NCBI GenBank assembly: GCA_024760525.1
Contig: CP060499.1
Coordinates: 2,873,501-2,937,500 of the forward strand
Source: Nitrospira sp.
GTDB lineage: Bacteria; Nitrospirota; Nitrospiria; Nitrospirales; Nitrospiraceae
Direction of reading: 5' to 3'
Length of the DNA: 64,000 nt
Shown here: positions 51,643 to 60,586 of the stretch, one piece after another
How the letters are laid out: each line of letters opens with the position of its first letter
Position numbering within the stretch: the stretch's first letter is position 1
The notes under the pieces: generated by a model
Seen by the model: the letters and a program-made list of their open reading frames with translations, nothing else
Database searches by the model: none
Told to the model about the DNA's origin: nothing
Program-made: the position numbers and the translations under genes

Positions 51643-52956
51643 ATGAACGTTGAACTACCGTTTCTAGCGGAAGGCGTCGAAGGCGGTGACGTCGTCCAGC
51701 TGTTGGTGCACGAGGGCGATCAAGTGACCGAAGGACAAGCGTTGATCGAGCTCGAGACCGAAAAAGCGACGGTGCCGGTGCCGGCACCGGCAGCCGGAAA
51801 AGTAGTCCGCCTGCTTGTACGGCAGGGTGATCATGTGAAGGTTGGACAAGCGCTGGTCGAACTCGACGGTGCAGATCACACAGCGAAACCGGCCGAGAAT
51901 CAGAAGCCGGAGGGATCGGCTGTCCCCCCTATTTCACACCCGCCGCCGGCCGTCGAGCAACAGAAAGAGCCGAACGCCTCGCCGTCCGAAGTGCCGGTGG
52001 ACACGGAGCAATCGGCGACAATGCAGGCTCCGTCTGCACCCCCCGCGGCGGCCTCATCATCCGGCGGGTCCGCAGTTCCGGCATCCCCGTCAGTGCGCCG
52101 GCTCGCACGCGAATTGGGAGTGGATCTCGCACAGGTAAAAGGTTCCGAAAGCGGAGGCCGGATCACCGCCGAAGACGTCAAATTGTTCGTACGGCAACGA
52201 AGCGGCCGCGGCGGCGCCCCGACTGAAAAAGACCGCACCTTCATGACGATGTACGGACACGAGCACCGGGAGGCACTGCCGTCAATCCGGCGTACGATTG
52301 CGGCCAATATGACACAAGCTTGGACGACGATCCCGCATGTCCACCAATTTCAGGATGCCGACATCACGGACCTGATGACGCTCCATAAACGATACGCGCC
52401 GGAATTCAAGAAAAAAGGCGCCACGCTCACACTGACCAGCCTCGTCCTCAAAGCGGTGGTCCATGCGCTCAAGCAATATCCGCAATTGAATGCGTCGCTC
52501 GACCTCACGAATGGTGAAGTGATTTTCAAGGATTACTACAATATCGGCGTGGCAGTGGATACACCCGCGGGGTTGATCGTCCCGGTGATACACCACGCGG
52601 ATCAGAAAGATCTTCTGCAACTCTCTCTGGAACTCGCCGATCTTGCGGAACGCACCCGCAAACGTGAAGTGAAACTGGAAGAGCTGCGCGGCTCGACATT
52701 TACGGTGAGCAACATGGGCGGGATCGGCGCCGGTCCGTTCACGCCCATCATCTATCCACCGCAGGTCGGCATCTTGGGCCTGGGCCGGGCTCGCATGATG
52801 CCAGTGTATCGTGACGGCCAATTCGTGCCACGCCGGGTTCTGCAGCTATGCGTGGCCTACGATCATCGGCTGGTGGATGGGACCGTCGGCGCGCGATTCA
52901 CCAACGAGATCGTCAAAGTGCTGGAAGACTTTCAAGCGATGTTCCTCGGGCTGTAG
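51643..52956 (+). CDS. aceF: Dihydrolipoamide acetyltransferase (E2)
   Basis: A 437-residue protein with one N-terminal lipoyl domain (1-75), where Lys41 in ELETEKATVPVP takes lipoate. An Ala/Pro-rich linker is followed by an E3-binding domain (about 150-185: SVRRLARELGVDLAQVKGSESGGRITAEDV) and a catalytic domain ending with AYDHRLVDGTVGARF, where His408 and Asp412 form the HxxxD motif. It carries acetyl from E1 to CoA. The lipoate ligase downstream can charge Lys41. GAAGGA is a fair ribosome-binding site. Confidence 0.95.
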   Translation: MNVELPFLAEGVEGGDVVQLLVHEGDQVTEGQALIELETEKATVPVPAPAAGKVVRLLVRQGDHVKVGQALVELDGADHTAKPAENQKPEGSAVPPISHPPPAVEQQKEPNASPSEVPVDTEQSATMQAPSAPPAAASSSGGSAVPASPSVRRLARELGVDLAQVKGSESGGRITAEDVKLFVRQRSGRGGAPTEKDRTFMTMYGHEHREALPSIRRTIAANMTQAWTTIPHVHQFQDADITDLMTLHKRYAPEFKKKGATLTLTSLVLKAVVHALKQYPQLNASLDLTNGEVIFKDYYNIGVAVDTPAGLIVPVIHHADQKDLLQLSLELADLAERTRKREVKLEELRGSTFTVSNMGGIGAGPFTPIIYPPQVGILGLGRARMMPVYRDGQFVPRRVLQLCVAYDHRLVDGTVGARFTNEIVKVLEDFQAMFLGL

Positions 52957-53040
52957 TGCGTGAAGGGTATCTCGTGAAACGTCGTTCGCGTACATTGGGA
53001 TCCAGCGAGAGACGATCGACAAGATACATCGGAGGGATCG

Positions 53041-54456
53041 ATGGCAGAATCCAACTATGACGTTGCCGTGATCGGCGCAGGGCCCGGCGGCTATGCGGCG
53101 GCCTTTCAAGCATCTGATCTCGGATTACGCACGGCATTGATCGATCAGGACCCGCAGTTGGGCGGCACCTGTCTGTTGCGGGGATGTATTCCGTCGAAAG
53201 CGTTGCTGCACGCTGCCCGTCTCCTCACCGATGCGGAGGACGCGGACGCGTGGGGCATCCACTTCGAGAAGCCGCGCCTGGACCTCGCCGCGTTACGCGG
53301 ACGTTTGCAGTCGATCGTCGGCAAACTCAGCAAAGGGGTGCAGACCTTGGCAAGCACTCGCAAAGTCGATGTCATTCAAGGCAAGGCTTCGTTCAAAGAC
53401 TCAAAGACACTGCTGCTGTCCGCCCCGGATGGGACACGCGATCTGTCGTTCGCCCATGCCATTCTCGCCACCGGATCGCAGCCGGCTATGCCCCCCTCTC
53501 TGAAGCTCGACGATCCGCGTGTGATGGATTCCACCGGCATGCTCGGCGTGCCGGATGTCCCCGCCCATCTGCTGGTCGTCGGAGGCGGCTACATCGGGTT
53601 AGAGTTGGGAACCTTCTACCAAGCGCTCGGATCGGCCGTGACGATCGTCGAAACGCTGCCGCGTCTTTTGGCCGGCACCGATCCGGATCTCGTGCGGCCG
53701 CTGCAACAACGTATGCAGCGCCGTTTCAAAGCCATCAGGCTGAACACCACGGTCGAGAAGTTGGAGACGCGGGATGAGGGAGTGGCTGCGACCTTGACGG
53801 GCGCCGAGGGAACGAGCACCGAGATCTTCGACCGCGTGCTCGTCGCCGTGGGGCGGAAACCCAATACCGAACAGCTTGGGCTCGAACGGACAAGAATCGA
53901 GGTCTCACCGAAGGGCTTCGTGCAGGTCGATCGGCAGATGCGCACAGCCGAGCCGACCATCTTCGCGATCGGCGACGTGGCGGGAGAACCGATGCTCGCC
54001 CACAAAGCGACGCATGAAGGGCTGATCGCCGCCAGAGTGATTGCCGGCCGTCAGGCAGCGTTTGACGCCGCCGCGATTCCGGCCGTCGTCTTCACCGATC
54101 CTGAAATCGCCTGGTGCGGGCTCACAGAAGAAGGGGCGAAGGCGGCCGGGCAAGCGGTGAAGATCGCGCGGTTTCCCTGGGCGGCCAGCGGCCGCGCCGC
54201 GACGCTGAACAGGACCGAAGGACTCACGAAGCTCATCCTCGACCCCGATTCAGGCCGCGTGCTCGGGGTTGGGCTCTGCGGTGTCGGCGCGGGAGAACTC
54301 ATCTCAGAAGGAGTCTTGGCCATCGAGATGGGTGCGCTTGCCGAGGATCTCGCTGCCTCGATTCATCCGCATCCGACTTTGAGCGAGACAGTCATGGAGG
54401 CGGCTGAATCGTTCCACGGATCGCCGACACATCTCTTCGTTCCCAAGCGGTCATGA
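53041..54456 (+). CDS. lpdA: Dihydrolipoyl dehydrogenase (E3)
   Basis: A 471-residue flavoprotein that reoxidises dihydrolipoyl E2 with NAD. The FAD GAGPGGYAAAFQA loop is followed by the redox pair Cys44 and Cys49 in GGTCLLRGCIPSKALLH. VVGGGYIGLELG is the NAD fold and HPHPTLSETVMEAA holds the catalytic His-Glu near the C-terminus. GGAGG lies 7 bases before ATG 53041. It is the last gene of the E1-E2-E3 set, and the lipoate ligase starts one base after its stop. Confidence 0.95.
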   Translation: MAESNYDVAVIGAGPGGYAAAFQASDLGLRTALIDQDPQLGGTCLLRGCIPSKALLHAARLLTDAEDADAWGIHFEKPRLDLAALRGRLQSIVGKLSKGVQTLASTRKVDVIQGKASFKDSKTLLLSAPDGTRDLSFAHAILATGSQPAMPPSLKLDDPRVMDSTGMLGVPDVPAHLLVVGGGYIGLELGTFYQALGSAVTIVETLPRLLAGTDPDLVRPLQQRMQRRFKAIRLNTTVEKLETRDEGVAATLTGAEGTSTEIFDRVLVAVGRKPNTEQLGLERTRIEVSPKGFVQVDRQMRTAEPTIFAIGDVAGEPMLAHKATHEGLIAARVIAGRQAAFDAAAIPAVVFTDPEIAWCGLTEEGAKAAGQAVKIARFPWAASGRAATLNRTEGLTKLILDPDSGRVLGVGLCGVGAGELISEGVLAIEMGALAEDLAASIHPHPTLSETVMEAAESFHGSPTHLFVPKRS

Positions 54457-54457
54457 C

Positions 54458-55168
54458 ATGCGTGCGCTCCGTTTGCTCGATCTGACCCTCCCCTTTCCCG
54501 TTGAAAATCTTGCGCTCGATGAAGCCTTACTGGATGAACTGGATGAGCAGGGCGGAGATCCCGTGCTCCGGTTTTGGGAGGGCGACCGTCACTTCGTTGT
54601 GCTGGGTCGCACCTCTCGATTGATCGACGACGTCCATCTTGCCGCTTGCGAAGGAGACGGCATTCCTATCCTGCGACGCGCAAGCGGCGGCGGGACCGTC
54701 TTACAGGGGCCAGGATGCCTCTCGTATGCCTTCGTGCTACCGCTCGACCTGCATCCTGAGCTCGGGACTATCCGCGCGACAAATCGATTCATCCTGGAAC
54801 GGATTGCCGCCGTTCTTCGTCGATGGGAGCCTGCCACGACTTTCCAGGGAATCAGCGACCTCGCAATCGGCGAGATGAAAATTTCCGGCAATGCGCAACG
54901 ACGAACGAGGAAGACACTGCTCTTTCACGGCACCATCCTACATGGCATGGAGCCGAATCTGATCGCACGGTACCTGAAACACCCTGCACGACAACCACCC
55001 TACCGCTCGAACCGACCCCACAGCACGTTCCTTCGGACGATCAACGTTCCGTCGAACACCATCAAGCAGGCCATTGCCGCCGCATGGGACGCGGAGTCGA
55101 CGGACGACATGTGGCCCACAGCCCGTATGCCGCACACCGTTGCGGCTGTCCTCGCGCGAAGTCCGTAA
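54458..55168 (+). CDS. lplA: Lipoate-protein ligase family protein
   Basis: A 236-residue BPL/LplA/LipB-fold enzyme. ILRRASGGGTVLQGPGCLSYAFVLPL holds the family's RRxSGGGTV loop, and GEMKISGNAQRRTRKTLLFHGTIL holds the catalytic Lys in KISGNAQ. The C-terminal LplA accessory domain is missing, so the enzyme may transfer from lipoyl-AMP or octanoyl carrier rather than activate free lipoate by itself. Placement in the PDH operon points to E2 Lys41 as its target. Its start is 1 base after lpdA. Confidence 0.85.
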   Translation: MRALRLLDLTLPFPVENLALDEALLDELDEQGGDPVLRFWEGDRHFVVLGRTSRLIDDVHLAACEGDGIPILRRASGGGTVLQGPGCLSYAFVLPLDLHPELGTIRATNRFILERIAAVLRRWEPATTFQGISDLAIGEMKISGNAQRRTRKTLLFHGTILHGMEPNLIARYLKHPARQPPYRSNRPHSTFLRTINVPSNTIKQAIAAAWDAESTDDMWPTARMPHTVAAVLARSP

Positions 55169-55236
55169 GAATCATAACGCGGTCTGACAATACGCGAAAC
55201 AGTCGAGACAACCATTTCCGTCACCGGAGGTATCCC

Positions 55237-55602
55237 ATGAAATATCTGCTGCTGGTTCACCACAATGAAACCATGTTCAACAAGATCCCGGAAGGCACAC
55301 GGAAGGACATGCTCGCGGAATCGATCCGGCTCTGCCACCAACTCCACGACAAGGAGCAATATGTCCATGCCTCGCCATTACAACCGGAAGCCACCGCAGC
55401 GGTTGTGCAGGTGCGCGACGGCAAACAGATGGTGACCGACGGGCCATTCATGGAAACGAAAGAGCAGCTCGCCGGTTATTTTCTCATCACGGCTAACGAC
55501 TTGGATTCGGCCGTTCGCATCGCCACGCAAATACCCGGAGCGCGTATCGGGACGGTCGAGGTGCGACCGGTCAGAGAGATCTCGGGTCTGCCGAATGAAT
55601 AG
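55237..55602 (+). CDS. DGPF/YCII-related protein, second copy
   Basis: A 121-residue paralogue of the protein at 42796. ATG 55237 has CGGAGG 6 bases upstream. The DGPFMETKEQLAGYFLITANDLDSAVRIATQIPGARIGTVEVRPV segment is the family core. There is no sigma factor beside this copy, so it may be a distant target or partner of the ECF42 factor. It sits after the lipoate ligase, with 68 bases between. Confidence 0.8.
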   Translation: MKYLLLVHHNETMFNKIPEGTRKDMLAESIRLCHQLHDKEQYVHASPLQPEATAAVVQVRDGKQMVTDGPFMETKEQLAGYFLITANDLDSAVRIATQIPGARIGTVEVRPVREISGLPNE

Positions 55603-55829
55603 CCACACAATAGAGACTATTGATAGGGCACGGCTCGCAACCAATCTTGAGCCGAGATGATCAATCGGTCATACTCACTCGATGCATGTACTGATCGGCC
55701 TGCTGCAATTCCCATCTTGGCTCTCCGAATCTATGCAAATGCTTCTATCCAGTTCCAGGCGGTCTCTTGCAACGCTCCGACCGGATCGGGGTGCGTGCCC
55801 ATTTGAACGTTGAGATTAGGAGGTACATC

Positions 55830-56849
55830 ATGGCTCGGATGCAAGCGGTACAAGCGAGTAAGCCCGGCGGTGAGTGGGAAGTCGTCGAGCGCGAGGTTCC
55901 GGAGCCCGGTCCAGGGCAGGTGCGAATCAAGGTTGAGGCGTGCGGAATCTGCCATAGCGACATGTTTGTAAAAGAAGGCTACTGGCCGGGACTTCAATAC
56001 CCCCGCATTCCCGGCCATGAGGTCGCGGGAAGGATCGATAAGGCCGGACCGAACGTCACGGGGTGGAAACAAGGGCAACGGGTCGGAGTCGGATGGCATG
56101 GCGGGCATTGCGGCCGTTGCGAATCATGCCGCCGCGGCGATTTCATTCTCTGCCGCTCCGGGCAGGTCTGTGGCATCAGCTACGACGGTGGATGGGCCGA
56201 CTACCTCGTCGTGCCGGTGGAAGCAGTGGCGCTCTTGCCGGACGAGCTGGCGGCGGAGGAGGCGGCCCCACTGCTCTGCGCCGGCATTACCACGTATAAC
56301 AGCCTCCGGAACAGTGGAGCGCGAGCCGGTGACCTCGTCGCCGTGCAGGGAATCGGAGGAATGGGACACTTGGGAGTTCAGTATGCAGCCAAGATGGGGT
56401 TTATCACTGTCGCCATCGGCCGAGGAAAGGACAAGGAATCATTGGCGAAAAGACTCGGGGCCGGCCATTACATCGACGCAGCATCGGTGAATCCAGCCGA
56501 AGCACTGCAACAACTAGGCGGAGCAAGGGTCATCCTGGCCACAGCCCCTGACGGCAAAGGAATCTCGGCACTACTGGAGGGGCTGAGTCCCAACGGCACG
56601 TTGCTGCTCGTCGCAGCCCCAGGCGACCCCATTACGGTCAACGCCGCCACGCTGATCCTGAAACGCACCTCCATCCAGGGTTGGCCCTCCGGCACGGCCA
56701 AAGATTCCGAGGATACCTTGCGCTTCAGCACACACGCTGGAGTGCGCCCCATGATCGAACGCTATCCACTGGCCCGGGCAAGCGAGGCCTATCGGCAGAT
56801 GATGAGAAGCGAGGTGCGGTTCCGCGCTGTCCTCACAATGAATGCGTGA
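55830..56849 (+). CDS. Zinc-dependent alcohol dehydrogenase
   Basis: A 339-residue medium-chain dehydrogenase. TAGGAGG gives a strong start at ATG 55830. The catalytic zinc ligands are Cys38 (ACGICHSD) and His63 (PGHEVAG), with a later Cys in APLLCAGITTY. The structural zinc Cys are 94, 97, 100 and 108 (CGRCESCRRGDFILC). The NAD(P) fold is VQGIGGMGHLGVQYAAKMGF. It resembles the YahK/AdhA-type enzymes that reduce aldehydes. An HxlR regulator is convergent just downstream and may respond to reactive aldehydes. Confidence 0.88.
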   Translation: MARMQAVQASKPGGEWEVVEREVPEPGPGQVRIKVEACGICHSDMFVKEGYWPGLQYPRIPGHEVAGRIDKAGPNVTGWKQGQRVGVGWHGGHCGRCESCRRGDFILCRSGQVCGISYDGGWADYLVVPVEAVALLPDELAAEEAAPLLCAGITTYNSLRNSGARAGDLVAVQGIGGMGHLGVQYAAKMGFITVAIGRGKDKESLAKRLGAGHYIDAASVNPAEALQQLGGARVILATAPDGKGISALLEGLSPNGTLLLVAAPGDPITVNAATLILKRTSIQGWPSGTAKDSEDTLRFSTHAGVRPMIERYPLARASEAYRQMMRSEVRFRAVLTMNA

Positions 56850-56935
56850 CGATCGAGGGAGGTCCATAGGAAGCGGAGCCCATCAGCCGGATACTTGCTT
56901 CCACGGTTGCGAAACATCACAGGTTCGCCATCGGC

Positions 56936-57250
56936 TCACTCGGGAGATCTGTGATCAACTCCCCATTGGTGCATGGCCTCCACGACAGGCTTGAGGCTCA
57001 GACCCATGGGCGTGACCGAGTACTCGACTTTGGGAGGAACTTGGGCGTAGACGGTCCGTGTTACGATGCCATCCCGCTCCATGTCCCTGAGCTGTTGCGT
57101 CAATACCTTTTGCGTGATTCCGGTGAGCGCCCGTTGCAGCTCGGAAAAGCGTTTGACGCCCCGGAAGAGGTACCACAGAATGACGATCTTCCACCGGCCG
57201 CCGATGAGTTCGACCGTCGATTCCGCCGGGCATGTCCGTTTCTTGGCCAT
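56936..57250 (-). CDS. HxlR family transcriptional regulator
   Basis: A 104-residue winged-helix regulator. CPAESTVELIGGRWKIVILWYLFRGVKRFSELQRALTGITQKVLTQQLRDMERDGIVTRTVYAQVPPKVEYSVTPMG is a textbook HxlR sequence. Cys7 sits where some HxlR members sense electrophiles or oxidants. It is convergent with the alcohol dehydrogenase and divergent from the pirin gene, so it probably controls one or both. Confidence 0.92.
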   Translation of the reverse strand: MAKKRTCPAESTVELIGGRWKIVILWYLFRGVKRFSELQRALTGITQKVLTQQLRDMERDGIVTRTVYAQVPPKVEYSVTPMGLSLKPVVEAMHQWGVDHRSPE

Positions 57251-57402
57251 CGGCTCTCCATTACACCGCTCGGTATCCAGTTGGTGCCTGCCGCACCGAA
57301 TGGTGCCGTCTTGTTTTGGTCGCGATCCGTCTTATACAGAATCGGGTGTGGCGAACCAAGATCAAAGTGGCGATGCAGGGATCGCCGGAAAGGAGCGGCG
57401 CC

Positions 57403-58152
57403 ATGATCAGGGATACGCAGGCGACGAAAACCGCGGTGGAAATCCGTCGCAGAGAGGATCGGTTCCATACTCAAGCAGGCTGGTTGGATTCTCGGCACAG
57501 CTTTAGTTTCTCGCATCATTACGATCCGACCAACACGCACCATGGCTTGTTGTTGGTGCACAACGATGATGTGGTCAAGCCGAACACCGGGTTCCGTACT
57601 CATCCCCATCGAGACATGGAGATCGTGACCTGGGTTCTGGACGGAGAACTGGAGCACAAGGATTCGGAAGGTCACAGCGGGATCATCTATCCGGGGTTGG
57701 CCCAGCGGATGAGCGCCGGAACCGGAATTTGGCACTCCGAGATGAATCCGCAAGGCGAGAAGGACGTTCACTTCATCCAAATGTGGGTGCCGCCTGATCA
57801 GGAGAGTATAAAGCCTGGCTATGAGCAGCTCGACATCAACGGACAGTTGAACAAAGGAGGGCTCGTTCCAATCGCCTCCGGACGAGGGCACCAAGCCGCC
57901 ATTTCGATCAGACAGAAAGGAGCCGTACTGTGGGGCGGAAAGCTTAGGCCGGGAGAGGCAGCGCAGGTTCCCGATGCCCCGTACATTCATCTATTTGTGG
58001 CAAAGGGCTCTGCGGAATTGGAAGGCGCAGGGCATTTGGAAGCCGGCGATGAAGCGCGGCTCACCGCAGCCGGAGCCAGACGGCTGACAGCCGGGAAGAC
58101 TCATGGAGCGGAAATCTTGATCTGGGAGACTGATCGGGCGCTAGAGGTGTGA
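57403..58152 (+). CDS. Pirin family protein
   Basis: A protein of 249 residues from ATG 57403, with AAAGGAG upstream; the upstream open frame lies in the divergent promoter. The bicupin pattern is clear: RFHTQAGWLDSRHSFSFSHHYDP, FRTHPHRDMEIVTWVLDGELEHKDSEGH and IWHSEMN give the metal His and Glu residues. Bacterial pirins like YhhW open quercetin or modulate other enzymes. It is divergent from HxlR and may be controlled by it. Confidence 0.88.
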   Translation: MIRDTQATKTAVEIRRREDRFHTQAGWLDSRHSFSFSHHYDPTNTHHGLLLVHNDDVVKPNTGFRTHPHRDMEIVTWVLDGELEHKDSEGHSGIIYPGLAQRMSAGTGIWHSEMNPQGEKDVHFIQMWVPPDQESIKPGYEQLDINGQLNKGGLVPIASGRGHQAAISIRQKGAVLWGGKLRPGEAAQVPDAPYIHLFVAKGSAELEGAGHLEAGDEARLTAAGARRLTAGKTHGAEILIWETDRALEV

Positions 58153-58258
58153 CCACAGAACTCTCGAATGAGGGCTGCGGCGGTTGCACTGACTATGTAT
58201 GCCCAAGGCACTATGCCGGAGACGGGAACGCAGGCTGCTGTCTTTAAGGAGCACCGCG

Positions 58259-59869
58259 ATGGGAGGGTTGCATCAAATAGAGACTATCATTCTCCTCCTG
58301 ACGGCGGTCCTAGCGTTCACGACTGCCGCGCATAAGCTCCTGATTCCGTACCCGATTCTCCTTGTCATCGGCGGCTTGATACTGGGTCTGATACCGGGTC
58401 TTCCGGCGGTCCACCTGGATCCTGATCTTGTATTCTTGGTCTTCCTGCCGCCAATCCTCTGGGCGGCCGCCTATTTTACGTCCCTTCGTGAATTTCGAAA
58501 CAATATCCGCCCGATCTCAATGCTTGCGGTCGGCTTGGTGTTGGCGACGACGGCGGCAGTCGCCGCCGTGGCTCACGTCGCGTTGCCGGGAATAGGCTGG
58601 GCGGAAGCTATCGCCCTGGGCGCCATCGTTTCGCCGCCGGATGCGGTGTCGGCAACGGCCATCGCCAAACGGTTGGGCATCCCCAACCGTCTCGTGACGA
58701 TTTTGGAAGGCGAAAGCCTGGTGAATGATGCAACCGCGCTGGTCCTCTACCGGACCGCCGTTGCAGCAGCGGCAAGCGGGACATTCATCCTTCGCGACAC
58801 ACTCCTTCAGTTCGTGTTGGCCGGACTCGGTGGCTTTCTCGTCGGTTTGGCGGTCGGTCTGATGACGCGATTGGTCCTTAGACAATTGACGACCGACAGT
58901 CTGACTGAAATTGCCGTCACGCTGTTGGCCCCCTACGTGGCTTGGGTGCTGACCGAACAAGTACATTCCTCCGCTGTATTGGCCTGCGTCGCGGGTGGGC
59001 AGTATCTGCGGCAGCATTTCAGCGCTGACGTGACGCCGATCACCCGCATTCAAGGACGGGCCGTCTGGGAACTGCTGGTGTTCGTCTTGAACGGCGTGAT
59101 TTTTATTCTCATCGGGCTTCAACTGAGAACGCTGCGCGAGGCAGTCCCCGTTGACCAATTCGCATCCCTCGTTTTTACCGGTGTGCTGATCAGCGTCACC
59201 GTGATCGTGGTTCGTCTCCTCTGGGTCCCCTTAGGAGCGATCGTGCCTCGACTCGTCAGCCCGTCGCTTCGCCGCCGCGATCCCATGCCGCCATGGCCCC
59301 ATCTGCTGATCGTAGGATGGACCGGGATGCGTGGAATCGTTACGTTGGCGGCCGCTCTTGCCTTGCCCGTGACCACAACCGCCGGAACTTCCTTCCCGTT
59401 CCGAGCGGAAATCATCTTGCTGAGCTTCTCGGTGATTCTTGCCACGCTCGTGCTGCAAGGTCTCTCACTTGCCCCCCTGATCCGCGCCTTGAAACTGGAA
59501 GAAGACCGGAGTCTCGAACACGAGGAAATGGGGGCGCGCGCGCACGCCGCCAAAGCCGCATTGACTCGTTTGGAGACATTCGCCGATGATGATCGAGTCA
59601 TGCCGGATCACCTTGACCGGTTGCACACACATTATCAGCAACGGCTTCAACGGTATGAGCCGACCGGTCCGGTTGATTCCGATTGCACAAACGAAGCGGC
59701 CGAGGCATTTCGGCAGCTCCGGCATGAAACCATAAGCGCCGAACGACTCGCGTTGATCAAGCTGCGCAATGACGGCACCATCAGCGACGAGGTGCTGCAC
59801 CGATTGGAACATGAGCTCGATGTAGAATCGGTCCGCCTCGGCTTGGGAGACCGGCGCTTCGCCGGCTGA
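58259..59869 (+). CDS. CPA1-family Na+/H+ antiporter
   Basis: A protein of 536 residues from ATG 58259, with TAAGGAG upstream. About twelve hydrophobic helices hold VSPPDAVSATAIAKRLG, the family's ion-site segment, and LEGESLVNDATALVLYRTAV, with its ND pair. A soluble C-terminal tail of about 120 residues (from about 430) is helical and charged, like those that sense pH. It is expected to export Na+ in exchange for H+ for salt and pH balance. Confidence 0.88.
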   Translation: MGGLHQIETIILLLTAVLAFTTAAHKLLIPYPILLVIGGLILGLIPGLPAVHLDPDLVFLVFLPPILWAAAYFTSLREFRNNIRPISMLAVGLVLATTAAVAAVAHVALPGIGWAEAIALGAIVSPPDAVSATAIAKRLGIPNRLVTILEGESLVNDATALVLYRTAVAAAASGTFILRDTLLQFVLAGLGGFLVGLAVGLMTRLVLRQLTTDSLTEIAVTLLAPYVAWVLTEQVHSSAVLACVAGGQYLRQHFSADVTPITRIQGRAVWELLVFVLNGVIFILIGLQLRTLREAVPVDQFASLVFTGVLISVTVIVVRLLWVPLGAIVPRLVSPSLRRRDPMPPWPHLLIVGWTGMRGIVTLAAALALPVTTTAGTSFPFRAEIILLSFSVILATLVLQGLSLAPLIRALKLEEDRSLEHEEMGARAHAAKAALTRLETFADDDRVMPDHLDRLHTHYQQRLQRYEPTGPVDSDCTNEAAEAFRQLRHETISAERLALIKLRNDGTISDEVLHRLEHELDVESVRLGLGDRRFAG

Positions 59870-59958
59870 AGCCAAATACCCATAGAATCTAATGGAATTC
59901 AGCTGCACGCCCTAGTGAGCACGTTACTCGGCTGACAAAGAACAGGGAAAGGAGAACA

Positions 59959-60423
59959 ATGATGACGACCGATCTTGAGAAGGTAAAGGCGCTGGCCAAA
60001 GATCTTCGCAAAGACTATCCTCGCAGCCCGCGCGAAAAGCTCGGCGGCTATGTGATCGCGGCCCGTTCCGTCGACAAGTGCCGGGCGTTCTTGCTGGGCA
60101 TGAACGGCGACTACAACTATTGGCCCTGCTCATTGGCCGGACAGTGGTTCGCGTTCACCGGCATCACGCCGGACCAGTTCAAAGACGTCGTGGCGACAGG
60201 AGCCGCAGATAGCGAACTGGCCGACTGGATCGGCAAGCACTCCAAAGTGCAGAATCCCGATGACGTTCTGAAATGGAACAACAGGATGCGCGACATGCGG
60301 CTCAGCGAGATGACGCTCCAGGCGCAGGAGTATTTGGAAAACTACATTCCCAAGTTTGTCCCCAGCCATCGCCCTGTCTATGTCTGGTTCGATGTATATG
60401 ACTTGGAAGAAAAGCGGATGTAA
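59959..60423 (+). CDS. DUF5069 family protein
   Basis: A 154-residue soluble protein. LRKDYPRSPREKLGGYVIAARSVDKCRAFLLGMNGDYNYWPCSLAGQWFAFTGITPDQFKDVVATGAADSELADWI follows the DUF5069 pattern. GGAAAGGAG lies upstream. The function is unknown; a four-helix binding fold is likely. It is alone between the antiporter and the sigma-54 regulator. Confidence 0.75.
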   Translation: MMTTDLEKVKALAKDLRKDYPRSPREKLGGYVIAARSVDKCRAFLLGMNGDYNYWPCSLAGQWFAFTGITPDQFKDVVATGAADSELADWIGKHSKVQNPDDVLKWNNRMRDMRLSEMTLQAQEYLENYIPKFVPSHRPVYVWFDVYDLEEKRM

Positions 60424-60479
60424 ACGAATGATGGCCGCGGGTTGGCGATCAACAACCTACCGGCGCGCTGTCCGGAGTT

Positions 60480-60495
60480 GACCTGGAGCCAGGTC
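60480..60495 (+). promoter_or_regulatory. 16-base palindrome upstream of the sigma-54 regulator gene
   Basis: GACCTGG-AG-CCAGGTC, perfect arms, 92 bases before the regulator start. A second pair, TACCGGC (60506-60512) with GCCGGTA (60528-60534), lies just after it. Either could be a regulator site or a hairpin in the leader. Confidence 0.35.
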
Positions 60496-60586
60496 TTCCT
60501 TACCATACCGGCGGCTATTTTGAGTATGCCGGTAAGGCTGTACCGCCTGCGCCTCAACGTTCCGAACAGGCAACCATGTCGTCGCC

